Shown here: positions 1 through 8,745 of the stretch, in pieces
How the letters are laid out: the number at the start of each line of letters is the position of its first letter
Position numbering within the stretch: the stretch's first letter is position 1
Translations under genes and position numbers: made by a program
DNA from: Oscillospiraceae bacterium
Lineage (GTDB): Bacteria; Bacillota; Clostridia; Oscillospirales; Oscillospiraceae
NCBI GenBank assembly: GCA_017429835.1
Contig: JAFROD010000014.1
Coordinates: forward strand, 1-64,000
Direction: 5' to 3'
DNA length: 64,000 nt
Notes under the pieces: model-generated
The model's input: only the letters and a program-made list of their open reading frames with translations
Told to the model about the DNA's origin: nothing
Databases searched by the model: none

Positions 1-52
1 TCAGTTTATCCTCTTTGCTCCATTTCCGGTGTGCTTGCCCTTTCTTGCTCAT
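1..52 (-). CDS. Transposase-like N-terminus (partial, runs off the window)
   Basis: Only the first 17 codons are visible. They read MSKKGQAHRKWSKEDKL, a basic helix-turn-helix-like start typical of IS3-type OrfA or related transposases. The ATG at 52-50 is preceded by a purine-rich GAGAGGAG ribosome binding site. The hairpin just upstream (93-125) resembles the stem-loops found at the ends of IS3-group elements. The family is inferred from 17 residues and context, so it could be another HTH protein. Confidence 0.35.
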   Translation of the reverse strand, partial: MSKKGQAHRKWSKEDKL

Positions 53-92
53 GTTTTCATCTCCTCTCTTCTCTAATTCTACAACAAAAAAA

Positions 93-125
93 TGAAAGTA
101 GGCACTTTTTTAGTGTCTACTTTCA
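93..125. repeat. Inverted repeat or hairpin upstream of the transposase-like gene
   Basis: TGAAAGTAGGCAC at 93-105 pairs with GTGTCTACTTTCA at 113-125, 13 bp with one G-T wobble and a T-rich 7-nt loop. It lies between the transposase-like start and the next gene. It may be part of an insertion-sequence end or a transcription barrier against readthrough into the element. No second copy is visible in the window. Confidence 0.5.
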
Positions 126-236
126 TCTTACCAGGTGCAGGCTGCGCGCCTCGTCTGCTTTTTTTCTTGCACTGCGCAGAAAACTGTGCTACTATGATCT
201 TACAGACAAAAACGACGAACAAATGGGAGGTGTCAC

Positions 237-1409
237 ATGGATCACCCGATTCTCAACAGCCTGCTGCAGCCCGCTCTTTTGATCTTTCTGATCGCGTTTA
301 CCGTACTTATGGCGCTGATGATTCCGGCATATTTCTACGCTTACCGCCCGAAGAACAATTCGACCGAATGGATCGGCCGTCTTGACCGACGCAGCTTCCG
401 GCCGCTCACCCTCGGTGCGCTCTCCACTGCAGACATCGTCTGGGCGCTGATCTGTCTCGCCTGCGCGGTCTTTCTCTGGTACGCGCATTACGTTCTGTGG
501 TGGAACGTGAAATGGCACGTGATCACGTCGGGCAATCTGTTCCATCTCATTGTGAAGCATTTGTACCGGACGATCCCGGTCGCGGTCACCGCGCTCTCGC
601 TGTATCTGCTGATGCGGCTGATGCACGGCAAGCCGCTTCCCGCGATCCTCGCGGCGGTGATCGGTGCGCTTTCGCTCACCTCGCAGGCGACGGCGCTCGC
701 GCTGTTCTCGCTGTCGCTGCTTTTCCTCTATCTTTGGGTCTGCGCGCCCTACGACGCGCCGACGTTTTTCAACGCGGTCTGGCTTGCGCTCTCCGCAGGC
801 GCGTACGGACTCTCCCTGCTGTCCCACTTCCCGCTGATTTGGGCGCTGCCCTTCTACTTCGGCATTTATATCGTCATGCAGGTCGTCCGCTGGAAAAACG
901 GCAATCCCCAGACCCGCAGGAAAAAGCTCGTCTTATCCATTGTCCTGCTGCTGCTTCTGATCCTGCTCGGCGTGATCGCGGTTTGGCTCGTCTACTGTGT
1001 GAAACGGCATAAGGGCAGCCCGATCGACCTGCTCCGCTCGTTCAGCTTCTATAAAAGCATGATCCCCGGCCTGCTCAGCCGGCTTTCCACGCTCACGCGC
1101 CGCGCTTCTTACTGGTACTCGCTGGTCTTCAGCGATTCTCTCTGCTTCCTTGCCGGCGTGATCGCCATGATTCCGCTGCTGCACAGGCTGATCAAGCTGC
1201 GCGATACGCGCTGCCTGTTCCTGCTCTTGCTTCTGCCCTGCCTGCTTCTGGCATGGTACTTCAGCGCATGCTACGCGATGGTTCCGGTCTTCGCGCTGGT
1301 CATCGGTATGTGCTGGTCTTCTTATGCGGATCGCGGTCGCCCCCTGTATGCCGTCGGCTTCGCAGCAACGTACGTCCTGTTCCTCTTTGCTGAACTGTTT
1401 ATTCACTGA
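237..1409 (+). CDS. Polytopic membrane protein of unknown function
   Basis: A 390-residue protein with roughly ten hydrophobic segments, including residues 8-30, 75-95, 125-165, 185-215, 225-250 and several to the C-terminus. It has short basic loops and no recognised catalytic motif. The ATG follows a good GGGAGGTG ribosome binding site. The stop at 1409 is 15 nt from rpiB, so the two are probably cotranscribed. I do not recognise the family. It is hydrophobic throughout, so it is probably an integral cytoplasmic-membrane protein; its role cannot be read from the sequence. Confidence 0.75.
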   Translation: MDHPILNSLLQPALLIFLIAFTVLMALMIPAYFYAYRPKNNSTEWIGRLDRRSFRPLTLGALSTADIVWALICLACAVFLWYAHYVLWWNVKWHVITSGNLFHLIVKHLYRTIPVAVTALSLYLLMRLMHGKPLPAILAAVIGALSLTSQATALALFSLSLLFLYLWVCAPYDAPTFFNAVWLALSAGAYGLSLLSHFPLIWALPFYFGIYIVMQVVRWKNGNPQTRRKKLVLSIVLLLLLILLGVIAVWLVYCVKRHKGSPIDLLRSFSFYKSMIPGLLSRLSTLTRRASYWYSLVFSDSLCFLAGVIAMIPLLHRLIKLRDTRCLFLLLLLPCLLLAWYFSACYAMVPVFALVIGMCWSSYADRGRPLYAVGFAATYVLFLFAELFIH

Positions 1410-1424
1410 TTCGGAGGTATCATT

Positions 1425-1862
1425 ATGAAGATTTCTTTGGGTTGCGACCACGGCGGTCTGGAATTGAAGGAAGCGATCAAGGCGCACTTGCTCGAGCGCG
1501 GCTTTGAGGTCGAGGATTTCGGCACGCACAGCAAGGAGAGCTGCGACTATCCCGATTTTGCCCGTCCTGCTGCCGAGGCAGTCGCCTCCGGCACCTGCGA
1601 GCGCGGCATTCTCGTCTGCACCACCGGTATCGGCGTGTCCATCACTGCCAACAAGGTCAGGGGCGTCCGCTGCGCGCTGCTGTCCGATCTGATGTCGGCG
1701 AAGATGACCCGTCAGCACAACGACACCAATATGATGGCGCTCGGTCAGGGCGTCGTCGGACCGATGCTCGCGCTGCAGATCGTCGACGTCTGGCTCGACA
1801 CCGCCTACGAGGGCGGAAGGCATCAGCGCCGCATCGACAAGATGATGGCGATTGAGGGTTGA
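1425..1862 (+). CDS. rpiB: Ribose-5-phosphate isomerase B
   Basis: A 145-residue RpiB/LacAB-family isomerase that interconverts ribose 5-phosphate and ribulose 5-phosphate in the pentose phosphate pathway. Diagnostic features are the N-terminal MKISLGCDHGG, the catalytic cysteine near residue 65 in ILVCTTGIG, and the C-terminal RRIDKM region. The length is normal for the family. A GGAGG site precedes the ATG. It is the last gene of its transcript, because a strong terminator hairpin follows at 1878-1908. LacA/LacB-like isomerases share the fold, but a single stand-alone copy favours RpiB. Confidence 0.95.
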   Translation: MKISLGCDHGGLELKEAIKAHLLERGFEVEDFGTHSKESCDYPDFARPAAEAVASGTCERGILVCTTGIGVSITANKVRGVRCALLSDLMSAKMTRQHNDTNMMALGQGVVGPMLALQIVDVWLDTAYEGGRHQRRIDKMMAIEG

Positions 1863-1877
1863 TTCATAACGCATAAA

Positions 1878-1912
1878 AACGGGCGTGACCGCAGCGGTCA
1901 CGCCCGTTCGTT
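1878..1912. terminator. Bidirectional terminator between rpiB and a convergent gene
   Basis: AACGGGCGTGACC (1878-1890) and GGTCACGCCCGTT (1896-1908) form a perfect 13-bp stem with a 5-nt loop, preceded by an A-run and followed by T-rich sequence. It separates rpiB from the convergent membrane-protein gene ending at 1912. Confidence 0.85.
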
Positions 1913-2784
1913 TATCTCTTTGTCACTTGATACGTGTCTCTTTCAATCACAAGATCAAATACAGTCTTCTCGCCGGTCGGTGATTTGAGGGTCAACACCG
2001 TGCTGCCCGCCCGCTTCAGCTCGGCGTGCACCATAAAGTCCTTCACTTGTTTATGATAGAGGATCTCCACGTCGCCGTAGCGCTCGTCCTCCAGATACAC
2101 CGAATAGGTATCGTCGAACCTGTATTCCTCCCCATTTGCGAAAAGATCGGTGCTGTACACGGGCGGATGCGTCAATACAGCCACGGTCAGCGCGGCGACA
2201 GCGGCCGCGCCGATCGCAGCGCCGACCGCTTTGATCCGCTTGTCGTCGAAGATCAGGACGGGATACAGAATCATCGCCGCCGCGCAGAACAAGGTGATCA
2301 GAAGATAGCGCGGGCGGGAAAAGAGAAAGTCGGAAAAATAGGTCAGATAGGAATACCCCGTCAATACGATCATCGGCAGGAGGATCAGATATCCCCACCA
2401 TTTCCCTCTCTTCATATAATACCCGACGAAGCCCATCGGGAAGCAGAGGAGCGTCCAGATAAACCAGTACCGGTAATACGTGAACAGCTGCCAGCCGAGC
2501 TCGCTGAACGGGACCTGGATCAAATAGACCAGCGGCTGGCTGATCAGAAAGAACACGAAGCATTTCAGTCCCGAATCAAGATTTGACTTGCTGTTCATGA
2601 TGATGATAATGCCGAACAGAACCCAGACCTCGAACGTGACGGTGATCGCGATAAAGGAGGTGTGATGCAGCGCGGGAATGATCGCCATAACGGCAGTGAA
2701 GACGCCGGCGATCACCGCCGCGATGATGACCTTCGGCCAGGTCAGATGGATCCCGCCGAAGAGCTTGTTCCTTGCGTTTGCCAT
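1912..2784 (-). CDS. Multi-pass membrane protein, paralogue of the gene at 13220-14116
   Basis: A 290-residue protein. The first ~200 residues hold about six hydrophobic segments and the last ~80 residues form a soluble beta-rich domain. I start at the ATG at 2784 (MANARNKLF) rather than the longer frame, because AAAGGAC lies just upstream and the longer frame would overlap the preceding gene. It is clearly homologous to the protein at 13220-14116: both contain the CFVFFLISQPL or TFVFFLISQPL stretch and a WF-WTL-FPM segment. Function is unknown. It is the last gene of the gltX-led cluster. Confidence 0.75.
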   Translation of the reverse strand: MANARNKLFGGIHLTWPKVIIAAVIAGVFTAVMAIIPALHHTSFIAITVTFEVWVLFGIIIIMNSKSNLDSGLKCFVFFLISQPLVYLIQVPFSELGWQLFTYYRYWFIWTLLCFPMGFVGYYMKRGKWWGYLILLPMIVLTGYSYLTYFSDFLFSRPRYLLITLFCAAAMILYPVLIFDDKRIKAVGAAIGAAAVAALTVAVLTHPPVYSTDLFANGEEYRFDDTYSVYLEDERYGDVEILYHKQVKDFMVHAELKRAGSTVLTLKSPTGEKTVFDLVIERDTYQVTKR

Positions 2785-2800
2785 GTCAAACAGTCCTTTG

Positions 2801-3424
2801 CTATCCGATTTCCGCGGCTCTGCGCTCGAAGGCTTCGTAGAAGCGCGCAATATGAATCCCGTCGCACAGCGAATGATGCGCGGAGAGGTTGAGCGGCAGG
2901 AGGATCCTGTCTCCCTGCTCGTAGAATTTGCCGAAATTGATCCGCACGTTGCTGTCCGGCGGATTCGGCACCGGCATGGACACGGCGGTGAAGCTGAGCC
3001 ACGGAATGCTGCTCACGAAGAAGAGCCGGTCGGGATCTTCCCCGTCGTCCATGCTGCGGCTGCGCTTCGCCTTTTCCACCTCCGCCTGCGCGTAGGGCAG
3101 ATACTGCGCGAACGGCTTCGCGCAGTCCAGCTGGCAGTAGCAGTACGTCCCGTCCGGCAGCGCGACCGTATGGGAGCTGAGGCAGGTCTCGTATTCCACG
3201 ACCTGGTCGCCCTTGATGCGGCGGCGCAGCTCCGGCACATCGTTCGCGGCGTTGATCGCGCAGTAGAGCGCGGTCAGGAAGAACGGCCAGCCGTTTTCCA
3301 GTACCGTCTGCCGCAGACGCGTGATGTCGCAGTGGACCGTCATCGAGGCGTAGGGATTGGAAAACGTGCGGAAATACTCAAACTGCCCGCGCCGCGGGTC
3401 GTTTTTCATGTCGATGATCTTCAT
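2801..3424 (-). CDS. Chloramphenicol acetyltransferase-like (CatA-fold) protein
   Basis: A 207-residue protein of the type-A CAT family, which transfers acetyl groups from acetyl-CoA. The catalytic motif HHSLCDG is intact at residues 183-189, with His184 as the expected general base, and the length matches the ~210-220 residues of the family. Its start overlaps the gltX stop by ATGA (3421-3424), so translation is coupled. Chromosomal CAT-like proteins in Clostridia are often uncharacterised, so chloramphenicol resistance should not be assumed. Confidence 0.85.
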   Translation of the reverse strand: MKIIDMKNDPRRGQFEYFRTFSNPYASMTVHCDITRLRQTVLENGWPFFLTALYCAINAANDVPELRRRIKGDQVVEYETCLSSHTVALPDGTYCYCQLDCAKPFAQYLPYAQAEVEKAKRSRSMDDGEDPDRLFFVSSIPWLSFTAVSMPVPNPPDSNVRINFGKFYEQGDRILLPLNLSAHHSLCDGIHIARFYEAFERRAAEIG

Positions 3425-5067
3425 GCAAGATCCTCGATCGCTTTGCGGATGCGCCCGACGGATCTCTCGCTGCCGAGCAGCTGCATGACGGTGTAGAGGT
3501 CGGGCGAATTGGTCTTGCCGGTGACGGCGACACGCAGGAAGGTCGAGACGTCCGCGACCGAGCCGGGGAAGGCGTCGGGATTCGCCTTGTATTCCTTCAT
3601 GTCGGCGGCGAAGCCGATAGCAGCGGTGACCGCCTTGACCTTGTCAAACCACGCTTGCGCGTCGTCTGCCGGATCGTAGACCGCGAGGTATTTTCCCAGC
3701 GCGGCGCGGATCACGGCGCGGTCGAAGCCCTCCGGGAAACCCTCGGAGGCAAAATACTCGTCATAGAAGAAGCCCATGTAGGGCTTGACGTCCTTCCACG
3801 TCGCAAAATCCTTGCGCGGCTTCTTGCCGCCTCTGCCGATGGCGAGGATCGCCTTGGCATAGTCGGGGTCGCGCTTCAGCACGGCGGCGAAGTCGGGGTC
3901 AAACTCTTCGGCGTACTCCAAGGCAAGCGCGTAGACCGTCTCCGCGTCCATGCGGGCGATCTCGTTCTTGGAGACGTCGCACAGCTTCGCGTAGTCAAAC
4001 AGCGCGCCGGCGGGATTGAGCTTCTTGTAGGAGAACTTGAACTCGTCGGAGGGGGCAGTCGGATTTGCCTTGCGCCAATCCTCGTAGTTGGAATTGAGCA
4101 GGGTCATGATATACTCGTAGACCGCGCTGACCGGGAAGCCCTCCGCCTTGTAGTAGGTCAGGGCAAGCTCCGGATCCTTGCGCTTGGACAGCTTGCGCTT
4201 GGACGTGCCGTCCATCTTCATGAGGGGGCCGATATGCACGTACTTGGGCAGCTTGAAGCCCAGCGCGCGGAAGAGCTGCAGGTGGAACGGCAGGCTCGGC
4301 AGCCATTCGTCGCCGCGTACCACGTGGGTCGTGCGCATGAGATGGTCGTCCACCGCGTGCGCAAAGTGGTAGGTCGGAATGCCGTCAGATTTCAGAAGCA
4401 CCTGGTCGATATCGTTCTCCGTGACGTTCAGCACGCCCTTGACCAGATCGGTGAATTTAAACCTGTTTTCGACCGAGCCGGTGGAGCGGAAGCGCAGCAC
4501 CCACGGTTTTCCCGCCTCGACCGCCGCTTTGATATCCTCGAACGGGCGGTCGCGCCAGATCGCGTATTCGCCGTAATAGCCGAAATTGACCTTGCGCTCC
4601 TCCTGCGTTTCACGCATCGCCGTCAGCTCCTCCTCCGTGCAGAAGCACGGATAGGCGTCGCCCTGCGCGACGAGCTTTTTCGCATAGACGTGGTAGATGT
4701 CCGCGCGCTGCCGCTGGCGGTAGGGGCCGTAATCGCCGGATTCGCCCTCGACCGTCACGCCCTCGTCAAAGCGGATGCCGTAGTGCCGGAGCGTGCTGAT
4801 CAGCACCTCCACCGCGCCTGGCACTTCGCGCTTGGCGTCCGTATCCTCCACGCGCAGGAACAGCACGCCGCCGGACTGGTGCGCCATACGCTCGGAGATC
4901 AGCCCCTGCACCAGATTGCCCAGATGGACGAAGCCCGTCGGTGACGGCGCCATGCGGGTGACGACCGCGCCCTCGGGGACGCTGCGCTCGGGAAAGCGCG
5001 CCTCCAGCTCCTCCGGCGTCGTCGTGACGTTCGGAAACAAATAATTTGCAAGTGCAATCGTATCCAT
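3421..5067 (-). CDS. gltX: Glutamyl-tRNA synthetase
   Basis: A 548-residue class I aminoacyl-tRNA synthetase that charges tRNA-Glu (or tRNA-Gln, followed by amidation) in the cytoplasm. The HIGH-type signature appears as SPTGFVHLGN near residue 42 and the KMSKS-type loop as KLSKRKD near residue 295. The catalytic Rossmann fold is followed by a helical anticodon-binding C-terminus. The protein is somewhat longer than the usual ~490 residues. It heads a cluster with the CAT-like and membrane-protein genes. Confidence 0.95.
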   Translation of the reverse strand: MDTIALANYLFPNVTTTPEELEARFPERSVPEGAVVTRMAPSPTGFVHLGNLVQGLISERMAHQSGGVLFLRVEDTDAKREVPGAVEVLISTLRHYGIRFDEGVTVEGESGDYGPYRQRQRADIYHVYAKKLVAQGDAYPCFCTEEELTAMRETQEERKVNFGYYGEYAIWRDRPFEDIKAAVEAGKPWVLRFRSTGSVENRFKFTDLVKGVLNVTENDIDQVLLKSDGIPTYHFAHAVDDHLMRTTHVVRGDEWLPSLPFHLQLFRALGFKLPKYVHIGPLMKMDGTSKRKLSKRKDPELALTYYKAEGFPVSAVYEYIMTLLNSNYEDWRKANPTAPSDEFKFSYKKLNPAGALFDYAKLCDVSKNEIARMDAETVYALALEYAEEFDPDFAAVLKRDPDYAKAILAIGRGGKKPRKDFATWKDVKPYMGFFYDEYFASEGFPEGFDRAVIRAALGKYLAVYDPADDAQAWFDKVKAVTAAIGFAADMKEYKANPDAFPGSVADVSTFLRVAVTGKTNSPDLYTVMQLLGSERSVGRIRKAIEDLA

Positions 5068-5085
5068 CGCGGTTACCTCTGTTTT

Positions 5086-5697
5086 TTACTTAAAATACTT
5101 TGCAAAACTCGAGAAATCAATGCCGCGGAATTCCCAGTCCGCTTCGTCGATCTCTTCGGCAGTCGTCAGAATATCGAGATACCACTTTCCGTCGACCTTG
5201 ATCATTGCCAGCGGGATCGGGTCTTTGGTCAGCTTCCGGTCCGGAATGTCGACCTCGATATGGACGGTCGCAGCGTCCTGCACGTAGCCGTCCTCGGTGC
5301 CGAAGCACACCTTGTACTTCTCGTCGACGTCCTTGACGTAATCCGCGTCGCGCGACTGGCGGTCGATGATCTTGACGCTTGCCTCCTTCAAATTCACCGT
5401 GTCGGAGAAGTAGTCCAGCACGGCGGGCGGCAGGAGCTTCAGCGCCGCGTTCGCGTCCATTTCGACGATCGCGTCGCACAGGTCGTCCGCCGCGTTCTTC
5501 GCCCCGTCGCCGGGAAGCGCGAACGCAATGACGAGGATCAGCAGCAAAACTGCCGCAGCCGCGCCGACCATCATGAGCAGGCGCTTTTTGTTGGCGGGAT
5601 CCTTCGTACCGTTGACCGGTCTTGCGATCTGCTCGCCGCAGGAGGTGCAGAACTGCACGTCGCTCGGATTCTGCGCGCCGCATTTGGGACAGAGCAT
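5086..5697 (-). CDS. Zinc-ribbon protein with one membrane segment
   Basis: A 203-residue protein beginning MLCPKCGAQNP, with a CPKC...CTSC zinc ribbon in the first 24 residues and a membrane segment at about residues 38-60 rich in Ala, Val and Leu. The extracytoplasmic part (70-203) resembles DUF4878/lumazine-binding-like folds only in general composition. The ATG at 5697 is chosen because GGGAGGAATTCATT lies directly upstream. It ends 19 nt before the gltX start and may be cotranscribed with gltX. Function unknown. Confidence 0.8.
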   Translation of the reverse strand: MLCPKCGAQNPSDVQFCTSCGEQIARPVNGTKDPANKKRLLMMVGAAAAVLLLILVIAFALPGDGAKNAADDLCDAIVEMDANAALKLLPPAVLDYFSDTVNLKEASVKIIDRQSRDADYVKDVDEKYKVCFGTEDGYVQDAATVHIEVDIPDRKLTKDPIPLAMIKVDGKWYLDILTTAEEIDEADWEFRGIDFSSFAKYFK

Positions 5698-6000
5698 AAT
5701 GAATTCCTCCCTGTTTTTATCTATAGTAGTGTTATTGTAATACAGCGTTCTGCCTTTGTCAAGCAAAGCGGCTCCACAGCGCGTGATACAGGAAATGCGG
5801 AATGCTCATTTACTGTTGACCGTGTCATTGCGAGCCGCCGTCATGCGGTGTGGCAATCCTCGCAATGACACGACTTGAGGGATTGCTGCGTTATCACAGG
5901 CGCCCATACCGTCCGCTGTATCCTGAATAACGAACAGCCGGGAAAGCTCTGCAGCTTCTCCCGGCTTGGGCTTGATATTTTGTTTGATTCTGCTATAATA
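5698..6000. other. Intergenic stretch with a palindromic repeat
   Basis: About 300 bases without a convincing gene between the zinc-ribbon gene and the PAP2-like gene. The left part is the AT-rich upstream region of the zinc-ribbon gene. The middle carries the inverted repeat listed at 5821-5872. Near 5938-5965 a short GC-rich inverted repeat (GCCGGGAAAGCT with AGCTTCTCCCGGC) could act as a terminator for the PAP2-like gene. Short frames here show no family features. Confidence 0.5.
5821..5872. repeat. Palindromic interspersed-type repeat
   Basis: CGTGTCATTGCGAG (5821-5834) and CTCGCAATGACACG (5859-5872) are perfect 14-bp inverted arms around a 24-bp centre that holds a second small stem. 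'TCATTGCGAG...CTCGCAATGA' units are known as dispersed palindromic repeats in many bacterial genomes. Only one copy is present here. Confidence 0.7.
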
Positions 6001-6588
6001 TCAGTGCGGCAGGAAAATCAGGCGGCAGAGCAGCATGGCAAGCACGGGAATCGCCGCGCCGGCAAAGAGCTGCGCCGCGGAATGCCTGCCGAGCTGTTTG
6101 CTCGCCCAGAAGATCGGCGTCAGAAGAAGATAGCCTATCAGAAACCACGGATTTGCGTAGAGCGCCAGCATCGCGATCGGACCGGAGCAGCCGCAGGTGT
6201 GACCGCTCGCCTTGAAGTGCAGCAGTGTGCAGACCGCGATTCCGACGCCGGAGATCAGATAGGTGCCGAACATCACCTTTTCCGTCGCCGTTCCGCCGCC
6301 GAGCACGGCGAGCAGAAAGCCGCCGATATAGCCGATGATCGAAAACCCCACGGCAAGATTCCGCTGCCCGTCTCTGCCTTTTTTGCGCAGCGACGGGATC
6401 GCGTAAGACGCCGGATAGGCAAGCAGCGGCAGCGCGGTGAGGAACCCAAGCGCCGCAAAATAGCGCTCCGCCGAAGCGAAGCTGTCCGGCAGAAGCGCGT
6501 ACAGCAGCGAGCAGAGGATCGCGGCGAACACCGGCGCGGTCGTCAGTATGCGGATCAGTTTTGCGAACTTATTTCTCAATGGGATCAC
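6001..6588 (-). CDS. PAP2-superfamily-like membrane phosphatase (divergent)
   Basis: A 195-residue protein with about six hydrophobic segments. Its C-terminal half carries two degenerate PAP2 landmarks: KASGHTCG near residue 127 (SGH motif) and GRHSAAQLFAG near residue 165 (an R-H-x3-Q variant of motif 3). PAP2 enzymes dephosphorylate lipid phosphates at the membrane. Motif 1 is not obvious, so activity is uncertain. The gene is monocistronic and divergent from the XRE regulator at 6764. Confidence 0.6.
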   Translation of the reverse strand: MIPLRNKFAKLIRILTTAPVFAAILCSLLYALLPDSFASAERYFAALGFLTALPLLAYPASYAIPSLRKKGRDGQRNLAVGFSIIGYIGGFLLAVLGGGTATEKVMFGTYLISGVGIAVCTLLHFKASGHTCGCSGPIAMLALYANPWFLIGYLLLTPIFWASKQLGRHSAAQLFAGAAIPVLAMLLCRLIFLPH

Positions 6589-6763
6589 GCTCCTTTGCGT
6601 CTTCCTTAGTATAACCAGCGCGTCCCGATTCTGTCACGCCACGGATCGGAGCACGGCGGTTACTCTGCAGAGAACTCTCTCCACGGCTGCTCGAGCGGCA
6701 CTCTACCAGCAGTAGAATCCCAGTAATATCAGGCATTTGCGCCGCCTATGGAAAGGAAATACC

Positions 6764-7354
6764 ATGCTTCAATCTGAAGATACGCTGCGGCAGTTGATCG
6801 CAGAAAACATAGCCTATTACCGCCGTCAGAACGGAGACACGCAGGCCGATCTGGCGGAAAAGCTGAATTATTCGGATAAGTCCGTCTCCAAATGGGAACG
6901 CGGCGACGGAACGCCCGACATCTTTATTCTGTCCAGGATCGCCGACCTGTATGACATTTCCGTGCAGGATCTTCTGCGAACGAAAAAAGTCCCGAAATCC
7001 CATACGCGGCACGTGCTGATCAATCTGCTCTCCATCGGTCTGGTCTGGCTGACGATGACGGTGCTCTACTGCGCCGCGAAGATCCTCGGCGTTCTGCCGG
7101 ACTGGGCGTGGCTGCTGTTCATCTACGCCATTCCCATCTCCGCCATCGTGTGGGAGGTCTTCAGCGCGCTGTGGTGGGATCTTCTGCTGCAGGCGATCTC
7201 CGGTTCGCTGATCATCTGGGGCGTCGGTCTGAGTCTGGTCTTGTCGATCCGGCTGGAATCCGTCTTTTTGCTCCTTGTGATCTGCGGTGTCCTGCAGGTG
7301 CTGTTGATCCTCTTCTTCCTTTTGAAGTATCAGAACAGAAAGAAAAAAGCGTAA
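6764..7354 (+). CDS. XRE-family HTH regulator with C-terminal membrane helices
   Basis: A 196-residue protein. Residues 10-65 form a Cro/C1-type helix-turn-helix (RRQNGDTQADLAEKL, then SVSKWERG), and residues 85-185 contain four hydrophobic segments, so it is a membrane-tethered DNA-binding protein. I start at the ATG at 6764 because GGAAAGGAAAT precedes it. It lies 15 nt upstream of the cysteine desulfidase gene and is probably cotranscribed with it, so it may regulate that operon. Ligand and targets are unknown. Confidence 0.8.
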   Translation: MLQSEDTLRQLIAENIAYYRRQNGDTQADLAEKLNYSDKSVSKWERGDGTPDIFILSRIADLYDISVQDLLRTKKVPKSHTRHVLINLLSIGLVWLTMTVLYCAAKILGVLPDWAWLLFIYAIPISAIVWEVFSALWWDLLLQAISGSLIIWGVGLSLVLSIRLESVFLLLVICGVLQVLLILFFLLKYQNRKKKA

Positions 7355-7369
7355 GCGGAGGGCGTCATC

Positions 7370-8653
7370 ATGCTGAAAGAGAACATCGTGCGCGATTATA
7401 TCTCCATTCTGGAGGAGGAGCTTGTTCCCGCGACGGGCTGCACTGAGCCGATTGCCATCGCCTACTGCGCCGCCGTCGTGCGCAAGCTGCTCGGCAGGCT
7501 GCCGGAGCGCGTGGAAGCGACCGTCAGCGGCAATATCCTGAAAAACGTCAAGAGCGTCGTCGTGCCGAATACCGGCGGGCGCAAGGGCATCCGTCCCGCG
7601 ATCGCCGCCGGCATGGTCGCCGGCGATCCGGATCGTGATCTGCAGGTCATCGCGGAGATCCCCGCGGAAAAGCTTGCGGAGCTGGACGACTTTATGAACA
7701 GCGCGGAGATCGACGTGATCTGCGGCACTTCGCCCTGCAAGCTGGATATCGACATTCGCGCTGAAGCGGGCAATCAGTCCGCGCGGGTACGCATTACCAA
7801 TCACCATACGAATATCGTCTGCATGGAGCACAACGGCGCTGTCCTGCGCGACCTTCCGGTCGTGGACGCCGCTGAGGAGCACATGACGGACAAGAGCTGC
7901 CTGAACGTGGAGGACATCGTGCGCTTTGCCGACACCGTACCGCTCGACCGTCTGGAGCCGCTGCTGCTGCGGCAGATCGAGCAGAACTCCGCCATCGCGG
8001 AGGAAGGGATCCGCGGCGCATGGGGCGCGCAGATCGGACGCATTTTATTGGAAGACTATGGGGATGATATCAAGCAGAAGGCGAAAGCCTACGCCGCCGC
8101 GGGCAGCGACGCCCGCATGAGCGGCTGCGACATGCCCGTCGTCATTCTCTCCGGCTCCGGCAATCAGGGCATCACCGCCTGCCTACCGGTCGTCGTCTAC
8201 GCCAAACACATCGGCGCGACGCGGGAGCAGCTCTGCCGCGCGCTGATCGTCTCCGACCTCGTGACGGTGCATCAGAAGAGCGGCATCGGCAGGCTGTCCG
8301 CCTACTGCGGCGCAATCTCTGCGGGCGTCGGCGCCGGCGCAGGCATCTGCTACCTCTTAGGCGGCGGCTTTTCCGCAGTCGCCCACACCGTCGTCAACGC
8401 GGTCGCCATCCTCTCCGGCACGATCTGCGACGGGGCGAAGCCGTCCTGCGCCGCGAAGATCGCCGCCGCCGTGGACGCGGGGATCATGGGCTACCGCATG
8501 TATCTGCACCACAAGGAATTCCACAGCGGCGAGGGCATCGTCGCAGGAAGCGTGGACGATACCATCGCCAACGTCGGCATGCTTGCTCAGGAGGGCATGC
8601 AGGAGACCGACAGCACCATTCTGCGGATCATGCAGGGCGGCGACTGTGTCTGA
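7370..8653 (+). CDS. L-cysteine desulfidase family protein (CyuA/YhaM, UPF0597)
   Basis: A 427-residue protein matching the UPF0597/CyuA family. These proteins are related to the alpha subunit of Fe-S L-serine dehydratase and degrade cysteine to pyruvate, ammonia and sulfide. Support: the N-terminal PATGCTEPIAIAYCAA, conserved cysteines that could bind an iron-sulfur cluster, the glycine-rich SGSGNQGITA near residue 260, and full family length. GGAGG precedes the ATG. It follows the XRE regulator closely. Distinguishing a cysteine from a serine substrate would need biochemistry. Confidence 0.88.
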   Translation: MLKENIVRDYISILEEELVPATGCTEPIAIAYCAAVVRKLLGRLPERVEATVSGNILKNVKSVVVPNTGGRKGIRPAIAAGMVAGDPDRDLQVIAEIPAEKLAELDDFMNSAEIDVICGTSPCKLDIDIRAEAGNQSARVRITNHHTNIVCMEHNGAVLRDLPVVDAAEEHMTDKSCLNVEDIVRFADTVPLDRLEPLLLRQIEQNSAIAEEGIRGAWGAQIGRILLEDYGDDIKQKAKAYAAAGSDARMSGCDMPVVILSGSGNQGITACLPVVVYAKHIGATREQLCRALIVSDLVTVHQKSGIGRLSAYCGAISAGVGAGAGICYLLGGGFSAVAHTVVNAVAILSGTICDGAKPSCAAKIAAAVDAGIMGYRMYLHHKEFHSGEGIVAGSVDDTIANVGMLAQEGMQETDSTILRIMQGGDCV

Positions 8654-8745
8654 TTGTTATAGTTTTTTTGTTTCTCCGTCACAATTCGGTAACAAACGCG
8701 CCTTATGATATGGGTAATTCCACCGAGCAAAAGGAGTTTTTTGCC

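Noticed and set aside
2801..3424. Acquired chloramphenicol-resistance gene
   Set aside because: The CAT motif is intact, but the gene is embedded in a gltX operon with a 4-base overlap and chromosomal composition, so resistance by transfer is not supported.
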